Source of the DNA: Paenarthrobacter ureafaciens
Lineage (GTDB): Bacteria > Actinomycetota > Actinomycetes > Actinomycetales > Micrococcaceae
Reading direction: 5' to 3'
Assembly: GCF_004028095.1 (NCBI RefSeq)
Contig: NZ_SBHM01000007.1
Location: 372,001 to 436,000, forward strand
Length of the DNA stretch: 64,000 nt
The notes beneath the pieces were generated by a model. That model saw only the letters and a list, made by a program, of their open reading frames with translations. It was not told the DNA's origin and made no database searches. The position numbers were made by a program, and so were the translations under genes. This document shows, one piece after another, positions 7,884 to 16,090 of this stretch (its first letter is position 1; every line of letters begins with the position of its first letter).

Positions 7884-8066
7884 TAGAGGAACACCCCCCA
7901 CAACCGGCGGGAGGTGATAGATCGACGCCCGGAAACGGGCGGAACGTGATAGAGGAACACCCCCCACAACCGGCGGGAGGTGATAGAGGAACACCCCGAA
8001 ACCGGCGGGAGGTGATAGAGGGGCACCCTAAAGGGCGCGGGAGGTGACAGAGGGATGCAGGAGGGG
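7880..8066 (-). repeat. Array C: six tandem 32/34-bp repeats, inverted relative to arrays A and B
   Basis: GTGATAG or GTGACAG occurs at 7880, 7914, 7946, 7980, 8012 and 8044, with spacings of 34, 32, 34, 32 and 32 nt. The unit core GGCGGGAGGTGATAGAGG is the reverse complement of the array B core (CCTCTATCAC-TCCCGCC). The first unit supplies the TGA stop of the DUF559 gene. Together with array B it gives an inverted pair flanking that gene. The 3' end lies about 60 nt from the bS22 stop codon. Confidence 0.92.
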
Positions 8067-8128
8067 CGGGGATGCAGAAATGCCCGTTACCTTGGAGGCA
8101 ACGGGCATTCACGCTTGATGAAGTATTT

Positions 8129-8227
8129 CTACTTCTTATTGCGGCGCTGGTGGCGAGTCTTGCGAAGCAGCTTGCGGTGCTTCTTCTTGGCCATACGCTT
8201 GCGGCGCTTCTTAATAACTGAACCCAC
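8129..8227 (-). CDS. 30S ribosomal protein bS22 (AURKAIP1/COX24 domain)
   Basis: A 32-residue, extremely basic protein, one of the small ribosomal proteins found in actinobacterial 30S subunits and equivalent to M. tuberculosis Rv0500B. It begins MGSVIKKRRKRMAKKKHRK and ends RHQRRNKK. Start is GTG 8227-8225, preceded by AAGGAA about 6 nt upstream; stop is TAG. The AURKAIP1/COX24 signature (KKRRKRMAKKKHRKLL) is complete. It is transcribed after the HTH gene at 8399-8611, the same pair as Rv0500A-Rv0500B. Confidence 0.96.
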   Translation of the reverse strand: MGSVIKKRRKRMAKKKHRKLLRKTRHQRRNKK

Positions 8228-8398
8228 GAAAGTTCCTTACAAACTAGATGAAGGTCCTGTCTGTTGGAACGGATCCGCGGACAAAGCAGCAGACAGTACA
8301 ACTGACAGATTCTTACAATGACGTAAAACGTTCCTTAACAGGGTACCGCTTCGCAGAGGTACCCGATGACCACGGCCCGCTGTGCGGACAATCGGCAC

Positions 8399-8611
8399 TC
8401 AGGCGGTCTCGGTTTGCCCGTCCACAACAGCACCTTTCAGGTACTGTGCGACGGCCTCCTCGGGGACACGGAAAGAACGGCCGAACCTGACGGCCGGCAT
8501 TTCTCCGGAGTGAACCAAGCGGTACACGGTCATTTTGGAAACGCGCAGGACGTCGGCCACTTCGGCCACCGTCATGAAACGCGCGTTCGAGAAGTTAGTC
8601 TCCGCGGACAT
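8399..8611 (-). CDS. Small excisionase-type HTH DNA-binding protein (Rv0500A-like)
   Basis: A 70-residue MerR/excisionase-type winged HTH protein. The helix-turn-helix is clear in MTVAEVADVLRVSKMTVYRLVHSGEMPAVRFGRSFRVPEEAV (about 13-54). The start ATG 8611 is chosen because AAAGGAAT precedes it; the open frame extends upstream without a ribosome site. Despite the excisionase label no phage gene is near; the combination with bS22 identifies it as the conserved actinobacterial gene of unknown regulatory role. About 80 nt upstream is TCTAGATACTCTAGA (8692-8706), a candidate binding site, unproven. Confidence 0.9.
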   Translation of the reverse strand: MSAETNFSNARFMTVAEVADVLRVSKMTVYRLVHSGEMPAVRFGRSFRVPEEAVAQYLKGAVVDGQTETA

Positions 8612-8761
8612 TTCCCATATTCCTTTGCTCTCAGACAATAGGACACCCCCAGCAGAACGGTGTGCCGATGCTGAGCCATCAAACAACCATGTCTAGATAC
8701 TCTAGAGGCTGATGGTGCCAATGTGAAAGCACTTTGGGAAAAGTGGGACTGTACTTCCCGC

Positions 8762-9910
8762 CTACTCCCCCGACGCCAGCCGACGCTTCCGGGCCGAGGC
8801 CGCCAGCTGCTCCAGAACGGAAGCAGTAACGTCCCACTCCATGCAAGCATCCGTGACGCTCTGGCCGTAGACGAGGTCCTGTTCCCCCGCGAGCTGCTTG
8901 GCGACGTCCAGGCTCTGCGCTCCGCCAACCAGGAAGCTTTCCAGCATGACGCCGGCGATGGGGGTGGCCGGATCGGATTCCAGCTGGGCGCCGATCTCCA
9001 GCGCCACTTCGGCCTGGCGGTGGTGGCTCTTCCCGCTGTTGGCGTGGCTTGCGTCGACGATCAGCCGGGGGTTCAGGCCCTTCGAAGAGAGCTTTTCCGA
9101 GGCATGGGCCACGTCATCCTGCGAGTAGTTGGGGCCCTTGCGTCCGCCGCGGAGAATCACGTGCGTGTCCGGGTTTCCAGCGGTTGCCACCAAAGCCGCC
9201 CGGCCGTCGTCGTCGATTCCCAGGAAGGCCTGTTCGGCGGCAGCGGCGCCGCAAGCGTCGATGGCTACCTGGAGGTCGCCGTCGGTACCGTTCTTGAAGC
9301 CGATGGGCATGGACAGTCCGGAGGCGAGCTGGCGGTGGATCTGGCTTTCGGTGGTCCGCGCGCCGATGGCACCCCAGGAAACCAGGTCAGCCATGTACTG
9401 CGGGCTGATGGGTTCCAGGAACTCCGTGGCGGTGGGCAACCCCAAGGAAGTGACCTGCTTCAGGAAGCCGCGGGCTGCGCGGAGGCCGGAGGCGATGTCA
9501 TGGCTGCCGTCCAGGTGGGGATCGTTGATGAGGCCCTTCCACCCCACGGTGGTGCGCGGCTTTTCGAAGTAGGTCCGCATGACGATCAGCAGGTCTTCCT
9601 TGTGCTTCTCGGCCTGGCTGACCAGCCGCCGGGCGTATTCGAGGCCTGCCTTGGGGTCATGGATGGAGCAGGGGCCCACGATCACCAGCAGCCGGTCGTC
9701 GACGCCGTCCATGACGGCGCGTACTTCGTCGCGGCCACGGTCGACGACGGCAGCCGAGCGGGCGTCCAGCGGCAACTCCGCGATGATGTCCTGGGGTGCC
9801 GGAAGGGGCTCGAAACGGGCCACCCGAAGGTTGGAGGTGGCGGGCTGCGCGGCGCCAAGGGCATCAACGGGGTGGGCGGCTGCAGCGGTTTCGTGGGCGA
9901 TGCTGGTCAT
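8762..9910 (-). CDS. aroF: 3-deoxy-7-phosphoheptulonate (DAHP) synthase, class I
   Basis: Condenses phosphoenolpyruvate and erythrose 4-phosphate to DAHP, the first step of the shikimate pathway. The 382-residue product is of the AroFGH (type I alpha) family: motifs VGPCSIHDPKAGLEYA, MRTYFEKPRTTVGWKGLINDP, GARTTESQIHRQLASG (feedback-site region), GFKNGTDG, ILRGGRKGPNY and IVDASHANSGKSH carry substrate and metal residues, with the metal Cys in GPCS. The upstream leader contains a short peptide rich in Trp/Tyr/Phe codons and mutually exclusive hairpins, which points to attenuation by aromatic amino acids. It is separated from the following HTH gene by 150 nt. Confidence 0.96.
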   Translation of the reverse strand: MTSIAHETAAAAHPVDALGAAQPATSNLRVARFEPLPAPQDIIAELPLDARSAAVVDRGRDEVRAVMDGVDDRLLVIVGPCSIHDPKAGLEYARRLVSQAEKHKEDLLIVMRTYFEKPRTTVGWKGLINDPHLDGSHDIASGLRAARGFLKQVTSLGLPTATEFLEPISPQYMADLVSWGAIGARTTESQIHRQLASGLSMPIGFKNGTDGDLQVAIDACGAAAAEQAFLGIDDDGRAALVATAGNPDTHVILRGGRKGPNYSQDDVAHASEKLSSKGLNPRLIVDASHANSGKSHHRQAEVALEIGAQLESDPATPIAGVMLESFLVGGAQSLDVAKQLAGEQDLVYGQSVTDACMEWDVTASVLEQLAASARKRRLASGE

Positions 9911-9972
9911 TTTCTGGGTCCTGTTCCGGTGGCGGAGCGGGCCCCTTTTCAGAACCCGCCGGATATGGCGAA

Positions 9973-10055
9973 GGGCAGAGAATCATCTCTGCCCTGTTGG
10001 CTCTGAAGGAAAGTTGGATGCGTGTCAGTTAGACGCGGGCCCCTCCAGAGCCAAC
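9973..10055 (-). promoter_or_regulatory. Attenuator-like leader of DAHP synthase
   Basis: On the minus strand, GTTGGCTCTG (10055-10046, inside the leader peptide) is exactly complementary to CAGAGCCAAC (10005-9996). It is followed by a compact hairpin GGGCAGAG (9994-9987) / CTCTGCCC (9980-9973). CTCTG of the last arm can also pair with CAGAG of the second segment, so alternative folds exist. Ribosome stalling at the Trp/Tyr/Phe codons would mask the first segment. The compact hairpin is followed by only two T residues, so control could be at elongation or at translation of aroF. Confidence 0.7.
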
Positions 10056-10084
10056 GAAAAATACGCATACCAACGCTTAGTCAT
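10025..10084 (-). CDS. aroF leader peptide (Trp-Tyr-Tyr-Phe)
   Basis: A 19-residue open frame, MTKRWYAYFSLALEGPASN, ends 114 nt before the DAHP synthase start codon. It contains Trp5, Tyr6, Tyr8 and Phe9 in a row of nine codons, the three products of the pathway that the next gene starts. This is the hallmark of a ribosome-mediated attenuation peptide. An aroF leader gene has been described in Corynebacterium glutamicum. The ribosome site is weak (GGTGTGG about 5 nt upstream). Its sense codons overlap one arm of the long hairpin. Confidence 0.75.
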   Translation of the reverse strand: MTKRWYAYFSLALEGPASN

Positions 10085-10130
10085 AGCCACACCATAACCG
10101 CGGCGAATCAACCCCGGCAAATCGCGTCCG

Positions 10131-11138
10131 TCATGATGACAAAAGTTTGCGCAGGAACTGCAACTGCTTGATCCAGTGGTGTTCCTGCCCGCCCTCGTGG
10201 TTGTTGAAACGGTAGACCTCAATGTCCTTTTCCGGGGTACCGCCGGTAAGGCCGTAGTTGTTGTAGCCGGCAAAAACAGTGGACGGCGGGCAAATGTCGT
10301 CCATTTGGGCGCCGGAGAAGAGGGCCGGAACGGTGGCGGCCCTCCCCAAGTGCACGCCGTCGAAGTAGTTCAGCACGGCGAGCATGGCCTCGTAGCGGTC
10401 CCGGTGCCGGCCGAGGAAGGAGGCGATCTCCGGGTACGGTCCGCGGGGAGTAATGTCGATGGCCCGCGGGAAGTCCTGCAGGAACGGGACGTCGGGCATG
10501 GCGGCGATAACGCCGTCGAGCCTTCCCGCTGCCAGCCCCGCGGTGGCCACGGTGATGCCGCCGCCCTGGCTGATGCCCGTCAGCACCACTTTGGAAGGGT
10601 CGACGGCGGGATGGCTCTGTGCCGCTTCGACGGCACGGAAGGCGTCAACATAGACACGGCGGAAGTAGTAGTCATCCTGGTGCCGGATGCCGCGGGTCAT
10701 CAGGCCGGCATAGGCCACGTCCCCAGCAGAGGAATGGGGATCCGGGGTATCGCCCGAAACGCCGCCGTAGCCCTGGCCGCGCGAGTCCATGATGAAGTGC
10801 GCGTATCCGGCCTGCGCCCAGCGTGTGTTCTGGTTGGCCAGCCCCCGGCCACCCGAGTAGCCGATGAACTCAACCACAACGGGCAGGCGCTGCCCGGGCT
10901 GGAGGTGTGCGGGGAGGTGCAGCCAGCCCTTGATCCGGTGGCCGCCGAAGCCGGAGAAGGTGACGTCAAAGGTGTCGATGACGGCGAGGTAGTTGTCGAC
11001 GGACTCGAAGGTGGCATCGAGGGAAAATTGGCGCGCTTCCTCAATGGTCCGGTCCCAGAACGGTTGGAGGTCGGCCGGCTGGACGGCGCTGGAGGTGTAG
11101 TCGCGGAGCTGTTCGAGGGGAAGGTCGAAAAGAGGCAT
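10131..11138 (-). CDS. CE7 acetyl xylan esterase / cephalosporin-C deacetylase family
   Basis: Serine esterase that removes acetyl groups from plant-polysaccharide oligosaccharides, usually in the cytoplasm after uptake. The start ATG 11138 (MPLFDLPLEQLRDY) matches the family start and gives 335 residues. Motifs are RGQGYGG (120-126), the nucleophile elbow GISQGGG with Ser190, an acid near Asp280/281 (MDDICPP) and His314 (NNHEGG). No signal peptide is visible, in line with intracellular CE7 enzymes. It follows the DUF1961 and CE12 genes on the same strand, so acetylated rhamnogalacturonan or xylan oligomers are the likely substrates. Confidence 0.92.
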   Translation of the reverse strand: MPLFDLPLEQLRDYTSSAVQPADLQPFWDRTIEEARQFSLDATFESVDNYLAVIDTFDVTFSGFGGHRIKGWLHLPAHLQPGQRLPVVVEFIGYSGGRGLANQNTRWAQAGYAHFIMDSRGQGYGGVSGDTPDPHSSAGDVAYAGLMTRGIRHQDDYYFRRVYVDAFRAVEAAQSHPAVDPSKVVLTGISQGGGITVATAGLAAGRLDGVIAAMPDVPFLQDFPRAIDITPRGPYPEIASFLGRHRDRYEAMLAVLNYFDGVHLGRAATVPALFSGAQMDDICPPSTVFAGYNNYGLTGGTPEKDIEVYRFNNHEGGQEHHWIKQLQFLRKLLSS

Positions 11139-11188
11139 GGTCCGTTCCAAGGAGAGAGGGGTTGGTGGTAGCGCAGTTTGAGGACATC

Positions 11189-11913
11189 CTACGTCATGGC
11201 AGCGTGGTCTCCGTCACTTAGGGGCCCGACCATCAGGTTCCGGTAGGCGGCCCGGAGCGGAGCCATCTGGCGGATCCCGAAGTAGCCTCCGCCCAAGGGC
11301 ACGGCCGCCGGGTCCGACCATGCGAACAAGGACAAACCGTTGATGGAGAAAAGGACCTCCGGCCCGTCCTTGACCACTTCCATGCGGTAGAAGCCATCCG
11401 CATCCTCGGCCGGCGGGAGCGGATCGGCTCCCTGCGCCACGAGTTCGAATCCGGCGCTCTTCCGGAGGTTGCAGGTGCGGAACGCGCGCTCGGAAGCGTA
11501 CTTGTGCCGGAAGTAGGAGATATGAAGGGCGTCGATGTCGCCGGAGTGGTACTGCGGATAGAACCCGGTGCGCGGAGTGAGGGCCGAGGAAAACAGGTCT
11601 TCGCCACCGTGGCCGCGGGCCGCAAAAACACCATCGCCAAGCCCGGTTCTTCGATCGGCTTGAACTCCCACGTGATGCGGACGTGGTCCGGCAATTCGCG
11701 GGGACACCACAGCGTCCAGTGGGCATGGTCGCCGCGGACTTCAGGATCAAGCGCGCCCGAAAGCAGCAGCGCCGGCCCGCCGTCGTCGCCTGCACCGCCG
11801 TCGTCGCCTGGACCGTCGTCGTATGTTTCCAACCGGACCGGCCCCTCGGCGATCCAGTCGGCAACGTCGTCGGGTCCCCTGAGCTTGTTCCCGTAAACAG
11901 TAGCGACGCTCAA
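11189..11913 (-). pseudogene. YesU-like DUF1961 protein interrupted by a -1 frameshift
   Basis: Two overlapping frames together encode one DUF1961 protein like B. subtilis YesU of the rhamnogalacturonan operon. The N-terminal frame runs from TTG 11913 (overlapping the CE12 stop as TTGA) through FKPIEEPGLAMVF. The C-terminal frame continues with AARGHGGEDLFSSALTPRTG, YPQYHSGDIDALHISYF and TCNLRKSAGF to the stop at 11189. The switch falls in the run of five A at 11624-11628 (five T on the coding strand); one extra T would restore a protein of about 241 residues. Everything outside this point is intact. It may be a recent mutation, phase variation, slippage or a sequencing error. DUF1961 proteins have a jelly-roll fold; activity is uncertain. 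Confidence 0.85.
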
Positions 11914-12581
11914 GCCTGCACCCCTGCGCTCAACGACACCGGCAGACCAAACCCGAGCGTTTCCAGTTCGCCCGCCACGTGAGCCGCGATCAACCGCGCA
12001 CCCTTCTCATGAAAGTGCGTGTTGTCCTCGAGGCCGCCAACCCAATGCGCATGCTCCCCGGGTGCGAAGTGGAAGAACAGCTCCGTGGAACCCTCCTCCC
12101 CCAATTCCAGGTACAGTGCGCGGGTCCAGCGGTTCAGGTCGATGACGTCCAGTCCCAGCTCGCCTCCGAGTTCACGCACGACGGCGGGATACTCACCGAG
12201 CGTCTCCTGAAGGGCGCCGCCGTCGAAATGCCGTCGTTCCACCGGGGTACACAAAATCGGAATCCCGCCCTTGGAACGCACCTCGGCAACCATGCGCCGG
12301 AGGTTCCCCGCGTAGCCTGTCCGGGCGGCGAGGTGGGCGCGCTTCTGGTCGTTGTGTCCGAACTGGATCAGGACCACGTCGCCTTGGACCGTCTGATGGA
12401 GAAGCTGGTGCCAGAGGCCTTCCTCGCGGAACGACTCCGTAGTGGCGCCGCCCTTGGCGTAGTTGTGCACGGCCGCCCACCAGTAGGTTTCGGGCGCAAG
12501 GTGGGCGCCCCAACCGCTCATGGGGTATTCGTAACTTGGGCAGGCCGCCACTGTGGAGTCGCCCGCGAGGAGGATTTTCAT
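11910..12581 (-). CDS. Rhamnogalacturonan acetylesterase, CE12 SGNH hydrolase (YesT/YesY-like)
   Basis: Removes acetyl esters from the galacturonosyl residues of rhamnogalacturonan I. The 223-residue product has the four SGNH blocks: GDST (Ser9), NYAKGGATTESF with the block II Gly, FGHND with Asn77, and DNTHFHEKGA with Asp186 and His189. No signal peptide is present, so it is probably cytoplasmic like B. subtilis YesT. Its stop overlaps the start of the DUF1961 gene; the same pair yesT-yesU occurs in Bacillus. It lies 30 nt after an LplC-type permease gene, in the same operon as the LplABC-like importer. Confidence 0.93.
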   Translation of the reverse strand: MKILLAGDSTVAACPSYEYPMSGWGAHLAPETYWWAAVHNYAKGGATTESFREEGLWHQLLHQTVQGDVVLIQFGHNDQKRAHLAARTGYAGNLRRMVAEVRSKGGIPILCTPVERRHFDGGALQETLGEYPAVVRELGGELGLDVIDLNRWTRALYLELGEEGSTELFFHFAPGEHAHWVGGLEDNTHFHEKGARLIAAHVAGELETLGFGLPVSLSAGVQA

Positions 12582-12611
12582 GTTTGTCCTTTGGTGTGAG
12601 CCTTGTGAGCC

Positions 12612-13484
12612 TCAGCCCTTCACTGAGCCGATCAGCATTCCCTTGGCGAAGTGCTTCTGGAGGAAGGGATAGAAGATAAGGATGGGCAGGGTGGCCACGA
12701 CGATCACCGCGAATTTCACGCCTTGCTCGGGCGGGATGTAGGTGGGGTCCACATTGCCGGTACCCAGGAGGTCCGACGCCGCCGTCACTTGCCGGAGGTA
12801 CATCTGCAGGGTCCACATACTGTTGTCGCTGAGGTACAGCAACGGAGACATGAAGTCGTTCCAGATCCCGACGGCGTAGAACAGGGCAAACGTGGCCAGC
12901 ACGGGCTTGGACAACGGCAGCAGGATGCGCCAGAGAATTCCAATCTCCGTAGCGCCGTCCATCTTGGCGGACTCCTCCAGTTCTCCGGGTAGCTCCTGGA
13001 AGAAGTTCTTGATGATGATCAGGCTGAACGGGTTGATGGCTGCCGGCAGGATCAACGCCCAGTATGTGTTCAGGAGGCCGAGGTCCTTGACCAGAAGGAA
13101 GGTGGGGATCATTCCGCCGGAGAAGACCATGGCAAAGACCACCAGGGAAAGGATCAGCTTCCGGCCCCGGAGTCCGCGCTTTGCCAGCGGGTAGGCCATG
13201 GTCACCGTCAGCAGGAGCTGGATCAGGGTGCCCACCAGGGTCACGAGCACCGTGGTGAGCAGGGCCTTGGTGAACGCAGGCGTGGAGAAGATGTACTCGT
13301 AGGAACCGAGCGTGAACTGTTCAGGCCAGATGAAGAACGGCCGCCTGGTGATTTCCGCTTCGGAGGCGAACGATCCGGCAAGGACGTACACGAACGGCAG
13401 CAGGGTGACGATCCCCACCAGGGACAGGAAAACGTAGTTGGCGGCGTCGAAGATCCGCCCGCCTCGGGTGTTGTGAATCTTCAT
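12612..13484 (-). CDS. ABC transporter permease, LplC/YtcP type
   Basis: Inner-membrane permease subunit (CUT1 family) of an oligosaccharide importer. The 290-residue product has six predicted membrane segments and the ATPase-contact EAA loop ELEESAKMDGATEIGILWRILLPLSKP (about 165-191). It starts MKIHNTRGGRIFDAANYVFLSLVGIVTLLPFVYVLAGSFAS, characteristic of the LplC subgroup. It overlaps the LplB-type gene by one base. Partners are the LplB permease and the lipoprotein at 14455. No ATPase gene is near, so a shared MsmK-type ATPase encoded elsewhere is implied. Confidence 0.94.
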   Translation of the reverse strand: MKIHNTRGGRIFDAANYVFLSLVGIVTLLPFVYVLAGSFASEAEITRRPFFIWPEQFTLGSYEYIFSTPAFTKALLTTVLVTLVGTLIQLLLTVTMAYPLAKRGLRGRKLILSLVVFAMVFSGGMIPTFLLVKDLGLLNTYWALILPAAINPFSLIIIKNFFQELPGELEESAKMDGATEIGILWRILLPLSKPVLATFALFYAVGIWNDFMSPLLYLSDNSMWTLQMYLRQVTAASDLLGTGNVDPTYIPPEQGVKFAVIVVATLPILIFYPFLQKHFAKGMLIGSVKG

Positions 13485-14458
13485 TAGAACAGTCCGCTCT
13501 GGTTGAAGCGTTTTGAGAGCCAGTTGGTGCCGAAGATCAGCACGATGCCCACCAGCGACTTGAAAAGCCCGACGGCGGTGCTATAGCTGTAGGCGCCTTG
13601 GGTGATGCCAACAAAGTAGACGTAGGTATCGAAGACATCGGCCACACTGCGGTTGAGTGCGTTGGTCATGAGGTAGATCTGCTCGAAGCCGGTGTTGAGC
13701 ATCTGTCCGATGGCCAGGATGAGCATCACGATCACCGTGGACCGGATGCCGGGAAGGGTGATGTGCCAAACACGCCGGAAGCGGCCGGCGCCGTCGATGA
13801 TTGCGGCCTCGTACTGGTCCTGGTCAACGGTTGCCAGCGCGGCGAGGAAAATGATGGTTCCCCAGCCGGTGTTCTTCCAGATTTCCTGGAGCACGATCAG
13901 CGGCCGGAACCAGTTGGGATCGGAGAGGATGTCCACGTTGGTGCCGAAGAGTCCGTTGACGAACTGGAAGAGCGGGCCGATGTCCAGCGCGAACAACAGG
14001 AAACTCAGGGACGCGACGATGGTCCAGGACAGGAAGTGCGGAATGTAGACGAGCGTCTGGACGGTGCGCTTGAGGATGCTGAGCCGGACTTCGTTGAGCA
14101 GCAGCGCCAGCACGATGGTCAGCGGGAACGCGATGCCCAGGTTGAGGAAGGCAAGGATCAGCGTGTTGCCGAGCAGCCGGGGAAAGTCAGGGTTCGCGAA
14201 GAAGTCCTGGAAATGCTGCGTTCCCACCCAGGGGCTGCCGTTGACGCCGAGGAAAGGAACGTAGTCCTTGAAGGCGATGGACACCCCGTACATGGGTCCG
14301 TACCGGAAGATCGCAAAGTACAGGAGCCCCGGGAGCAGGAGCAGGTAGAGCCACTTGTAGTGGGCGAAGTGGACGGCAAAACCGCGCCGCCGCGCCGGGG
14401 CGGGCGGCTGCGTGGCCGCCCGCCCCGGAGCTTTGGTCTCAACGACGGGCGCTGTCAC
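13484..14458 (-). CDS. ABC transporter permease, LplB type
   Basis: Second CUT1 permease subunit. The 324-residue product has a cytosolic Pro/Arg-rich N-tail (about 1-27), six membrane segments beginning HYKWLYLLLLPGLLYFAIFRYGPMYGVSIAFKDY (LplB signature), and the EAA loop DQYEAAIIDGAGRFRRVWHITLPGIRSTV. It starts with GTG 14458, overlapping the stop of the solute-binding protein gene as GTGA. It forms the membrane channel with the LplC-type protein for oligosaccharides bound by the adjacent lipoprotein. Confidence 0.94.
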   Translation of the reverse strand: MTAPVVETKAPGRAATQPPAPARRRGFAVHFAHYKWLYLLLLPGLLYFAIFRYGPMYGVSIAFKDYVPFLGVNGSPWVGTQHFQDFFANPDFPRLLGNTLILAFLNLGIAFPLTIVLALLLNEVRLSILKRTVQTLVYIPHFLSWTIVASLSFLLFALDIGPLFQFVNGLFGTNVDILSDPNWFRPLIVLQEIWKNTGWGTIIFLAALATVDQDQYEAAIIDGAGRFRRVWHITLPGIRSTVIVMLILAIGQMLNTGFEQIYLMTNALNRSVADVFDTYVYFVGITQGAYSYSTAVGLFKSLVGIVLIFGTNWLSKRFNQSGLF

Positions 14459-15987
14459 TTCTTGTTTTCCTGCCAGAGCTTGTTGATTTCTTCCTTGACC
14501 TTGTCACCGCCGCTGGTGTTCCACAGCTTGATGGCGTCCTTCAGGCCCTGCTCATCGATCTGGCCGGCGAGGTACTTGATGCGGGCGTCGGCAACGATGT
14601 TGTCCAGCTGGGCGCCCTTGGCAACGTAGGTTGGCGAGACGAAGGCCGCGGCCGGGTTGTAGACGGCGCTCTTGAGGTCCTCGGCCATCACGTTCTGGCG
14701 GTCTTCGAACACTTTTTGTTCGTACTCGGAGGCCTGCTTGACGTCGTAGAAGTTGTTGCCGGTGACGTTGGTGCCAAGCTGTGAGTAGCTCTTGACGTCG
14801 GTGTTGATTTCTTTGCCTTCCGGAGTCTCCGGCGTGATCTTGGCAGCGAGGTTGTCCTGGACCGTGAAGTTGACGCCTTCGATGCCGTTGTTCAACAGCA
14901 CGGCCGCTTCCTTGCTGTTCATGGTGTCCAGGAACTTCAGGACGTTATCCAGCTCAGCTTCCGTGCGGACGCTGGACTTGGGGATGGCCAGGAATCCCGA
15001 GTAGCCGTCCGTGGGGTGGGCGTGCAGTTCTCCGTCCGGGCCCTTCAGGCTTCCCACGAAGCCCACTTTGTTCTGGAAGTCAGCAGGGTTGGCCTGCTTG
15101 AAAAGGTTGATCAGCACGCTGACCCGGGAGTCGACGTCGACGATGATTCCGCCCTTGCCGTTGAAGAACGGCTCGTTCCACTTGGTGGGATCGAAGGTGG
15201 CGAAATCCGGGTTGATGAGTTTCTCGTCCACCATCTTCTTGATGAACCGGTCGGCTTCGAGGAATTCGTCCGTTTCGAAGCTCGGGACCAGCTTGCCGTC
15301 CCGTTCCGTCCAGCGGTTGCCTGCGCCAAACCAGGTTTCCATCAGGTCGTAGGGGCTGTTGGTGCCCAGCGATCCCCATTTGGGGATGGTGATTCCGTAG
15401 GTGTCATTCTGGCCGTTGCCATCCGGATCCTGTTCGGTGAAGGCCTTGGCAACTTTGTAAAGGTCTTCCACCGTTTCAGGAGCCTTCATGCCGACTTTGT
15501 CCAGCCAGTCCTGCCGGAACATCACGGCCGCGCGGATCGGGTTGCGGGCCCGGAACACCCCGTACACCTTTCCGTTGACGCTTGCGTTCTGTTGGACTTC
15601 AGGGAAGGTGGTCTTGAGGTTGGGGTAATCCTTGAGTTTGTCCGTCAGGTCCCAGAACGCCCCGGCCTCGGCGTTCTTCACGAAGCCCGGGGACTTGCTC
15701 TGGACCACCAGCACCTGTGGAATGTCCGAGGAAGCCAGGGTGATGTTCATCTTGTCTTCGTACGAGGCATTCGGTGCCCACGAGATAGTGATGTCCTTGC
15801 CGGTCATCTCTTCGAGCTTCTTCTGTACAGCCCCGTCGGAGGAAGGCGGCTGCGCCTCAAGGAATGGCGCCATGATGCTGATGCTCTTCATGTCGGCGGC
15901 TTGGGGCTCACCCCCGCCGCATGCGGTCAGCGCCAGTGCGGCGGAAACAACGACGGCGGCTGCGAGCGTTGATCTTCTACGGTTCAT
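14455..15987 (-). CDS. Extracellular solute-binding lipoprotein, LplA type
   Basis: Substrate-capture lipoprotein of the LplABC-like importer. The 510-residue product has a lipoprotein signal ending LALTACGGG (lipid Cys about 23) and a type-1 periplasmic-binding-protein body with TFPEVQQNASVNGKVYGVFRARNPIRAAVMFRQDWLDKVG, typical of the large LplA-like binders of pectic and other oligosaccharides. The start ATG 15987 is preceded by AAGGAA. As first gene of the LplABC-CE12-DUF1961 unit, it lies behind a promoter region that contains an operator candidate at 16091-16103. The ligand is inferred from the neighbours. Confidence 0.93.
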   Translation of the reverse strand: MNRRRSTLAAAVVVSAALALTACGGGEPQAADMKSISIMAPFLEAQPPSSDGAVQKKLEEMTGKDITISWAPNASYEDKMNITLASSDIPQVLVVQSKSPGFVKNAEAGAFWDLTDKLKDYPNLKTTFPEVQQNASVNGKVYGVFRARNPIRAAVMFRQDWLDKVGMKAPETVEDLYKVAKAFTEQDPDGNGQNDTYGITIPKWGSLGTNSPYDLMETWFGAGNRWTERDGKLVPSFETDEFLEADRFIKKMVDEKLINPDFATFDPTKWNEPFFNGKGGIIVDVDSRVSVLINLFKQANPADFQNKVGFVGSLKGPDGELHAHPTDGYSGFLAIPKSSVRTEAELDNVLKFLDTMNSKEAAVLLNNGIEGVNFTVQDNLAAKITPETPEGKEINTDVKSYSQLGTNVTGNNFYDVKQASEYEQKVFEDRQNVMAEDLKSAVYNPAAAFVSPTYVAKGAQLDNIVADARIKYLAGQIDEQGLKDAIKLWNTSGGDKVKEEINKLWQENKK

Positions 15988-16090
15988 GATGTTCCTTTTC
16001 CACTTCTTCGGGGTTGGTGTCCGTCGGGAGTTCCAGGCTTCGGCCGCCGTGGAACCGTTTGATGGTCCACAGCTGCGTACTCACCAAAAT

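Noticed and set aside
5697..8066. CRISPR array
   Set aside because: The 32-bp units follow each other without unique spacers and no cas gene is near; these are plain tandem repeats.
8399..8611. Prophage excisionase
   Set aside because: Although the HTH is of excisionase type, no integrase or phage gene is near and the pairing with bS22 marks it as a conserved actinobacterial chromosomal gene.
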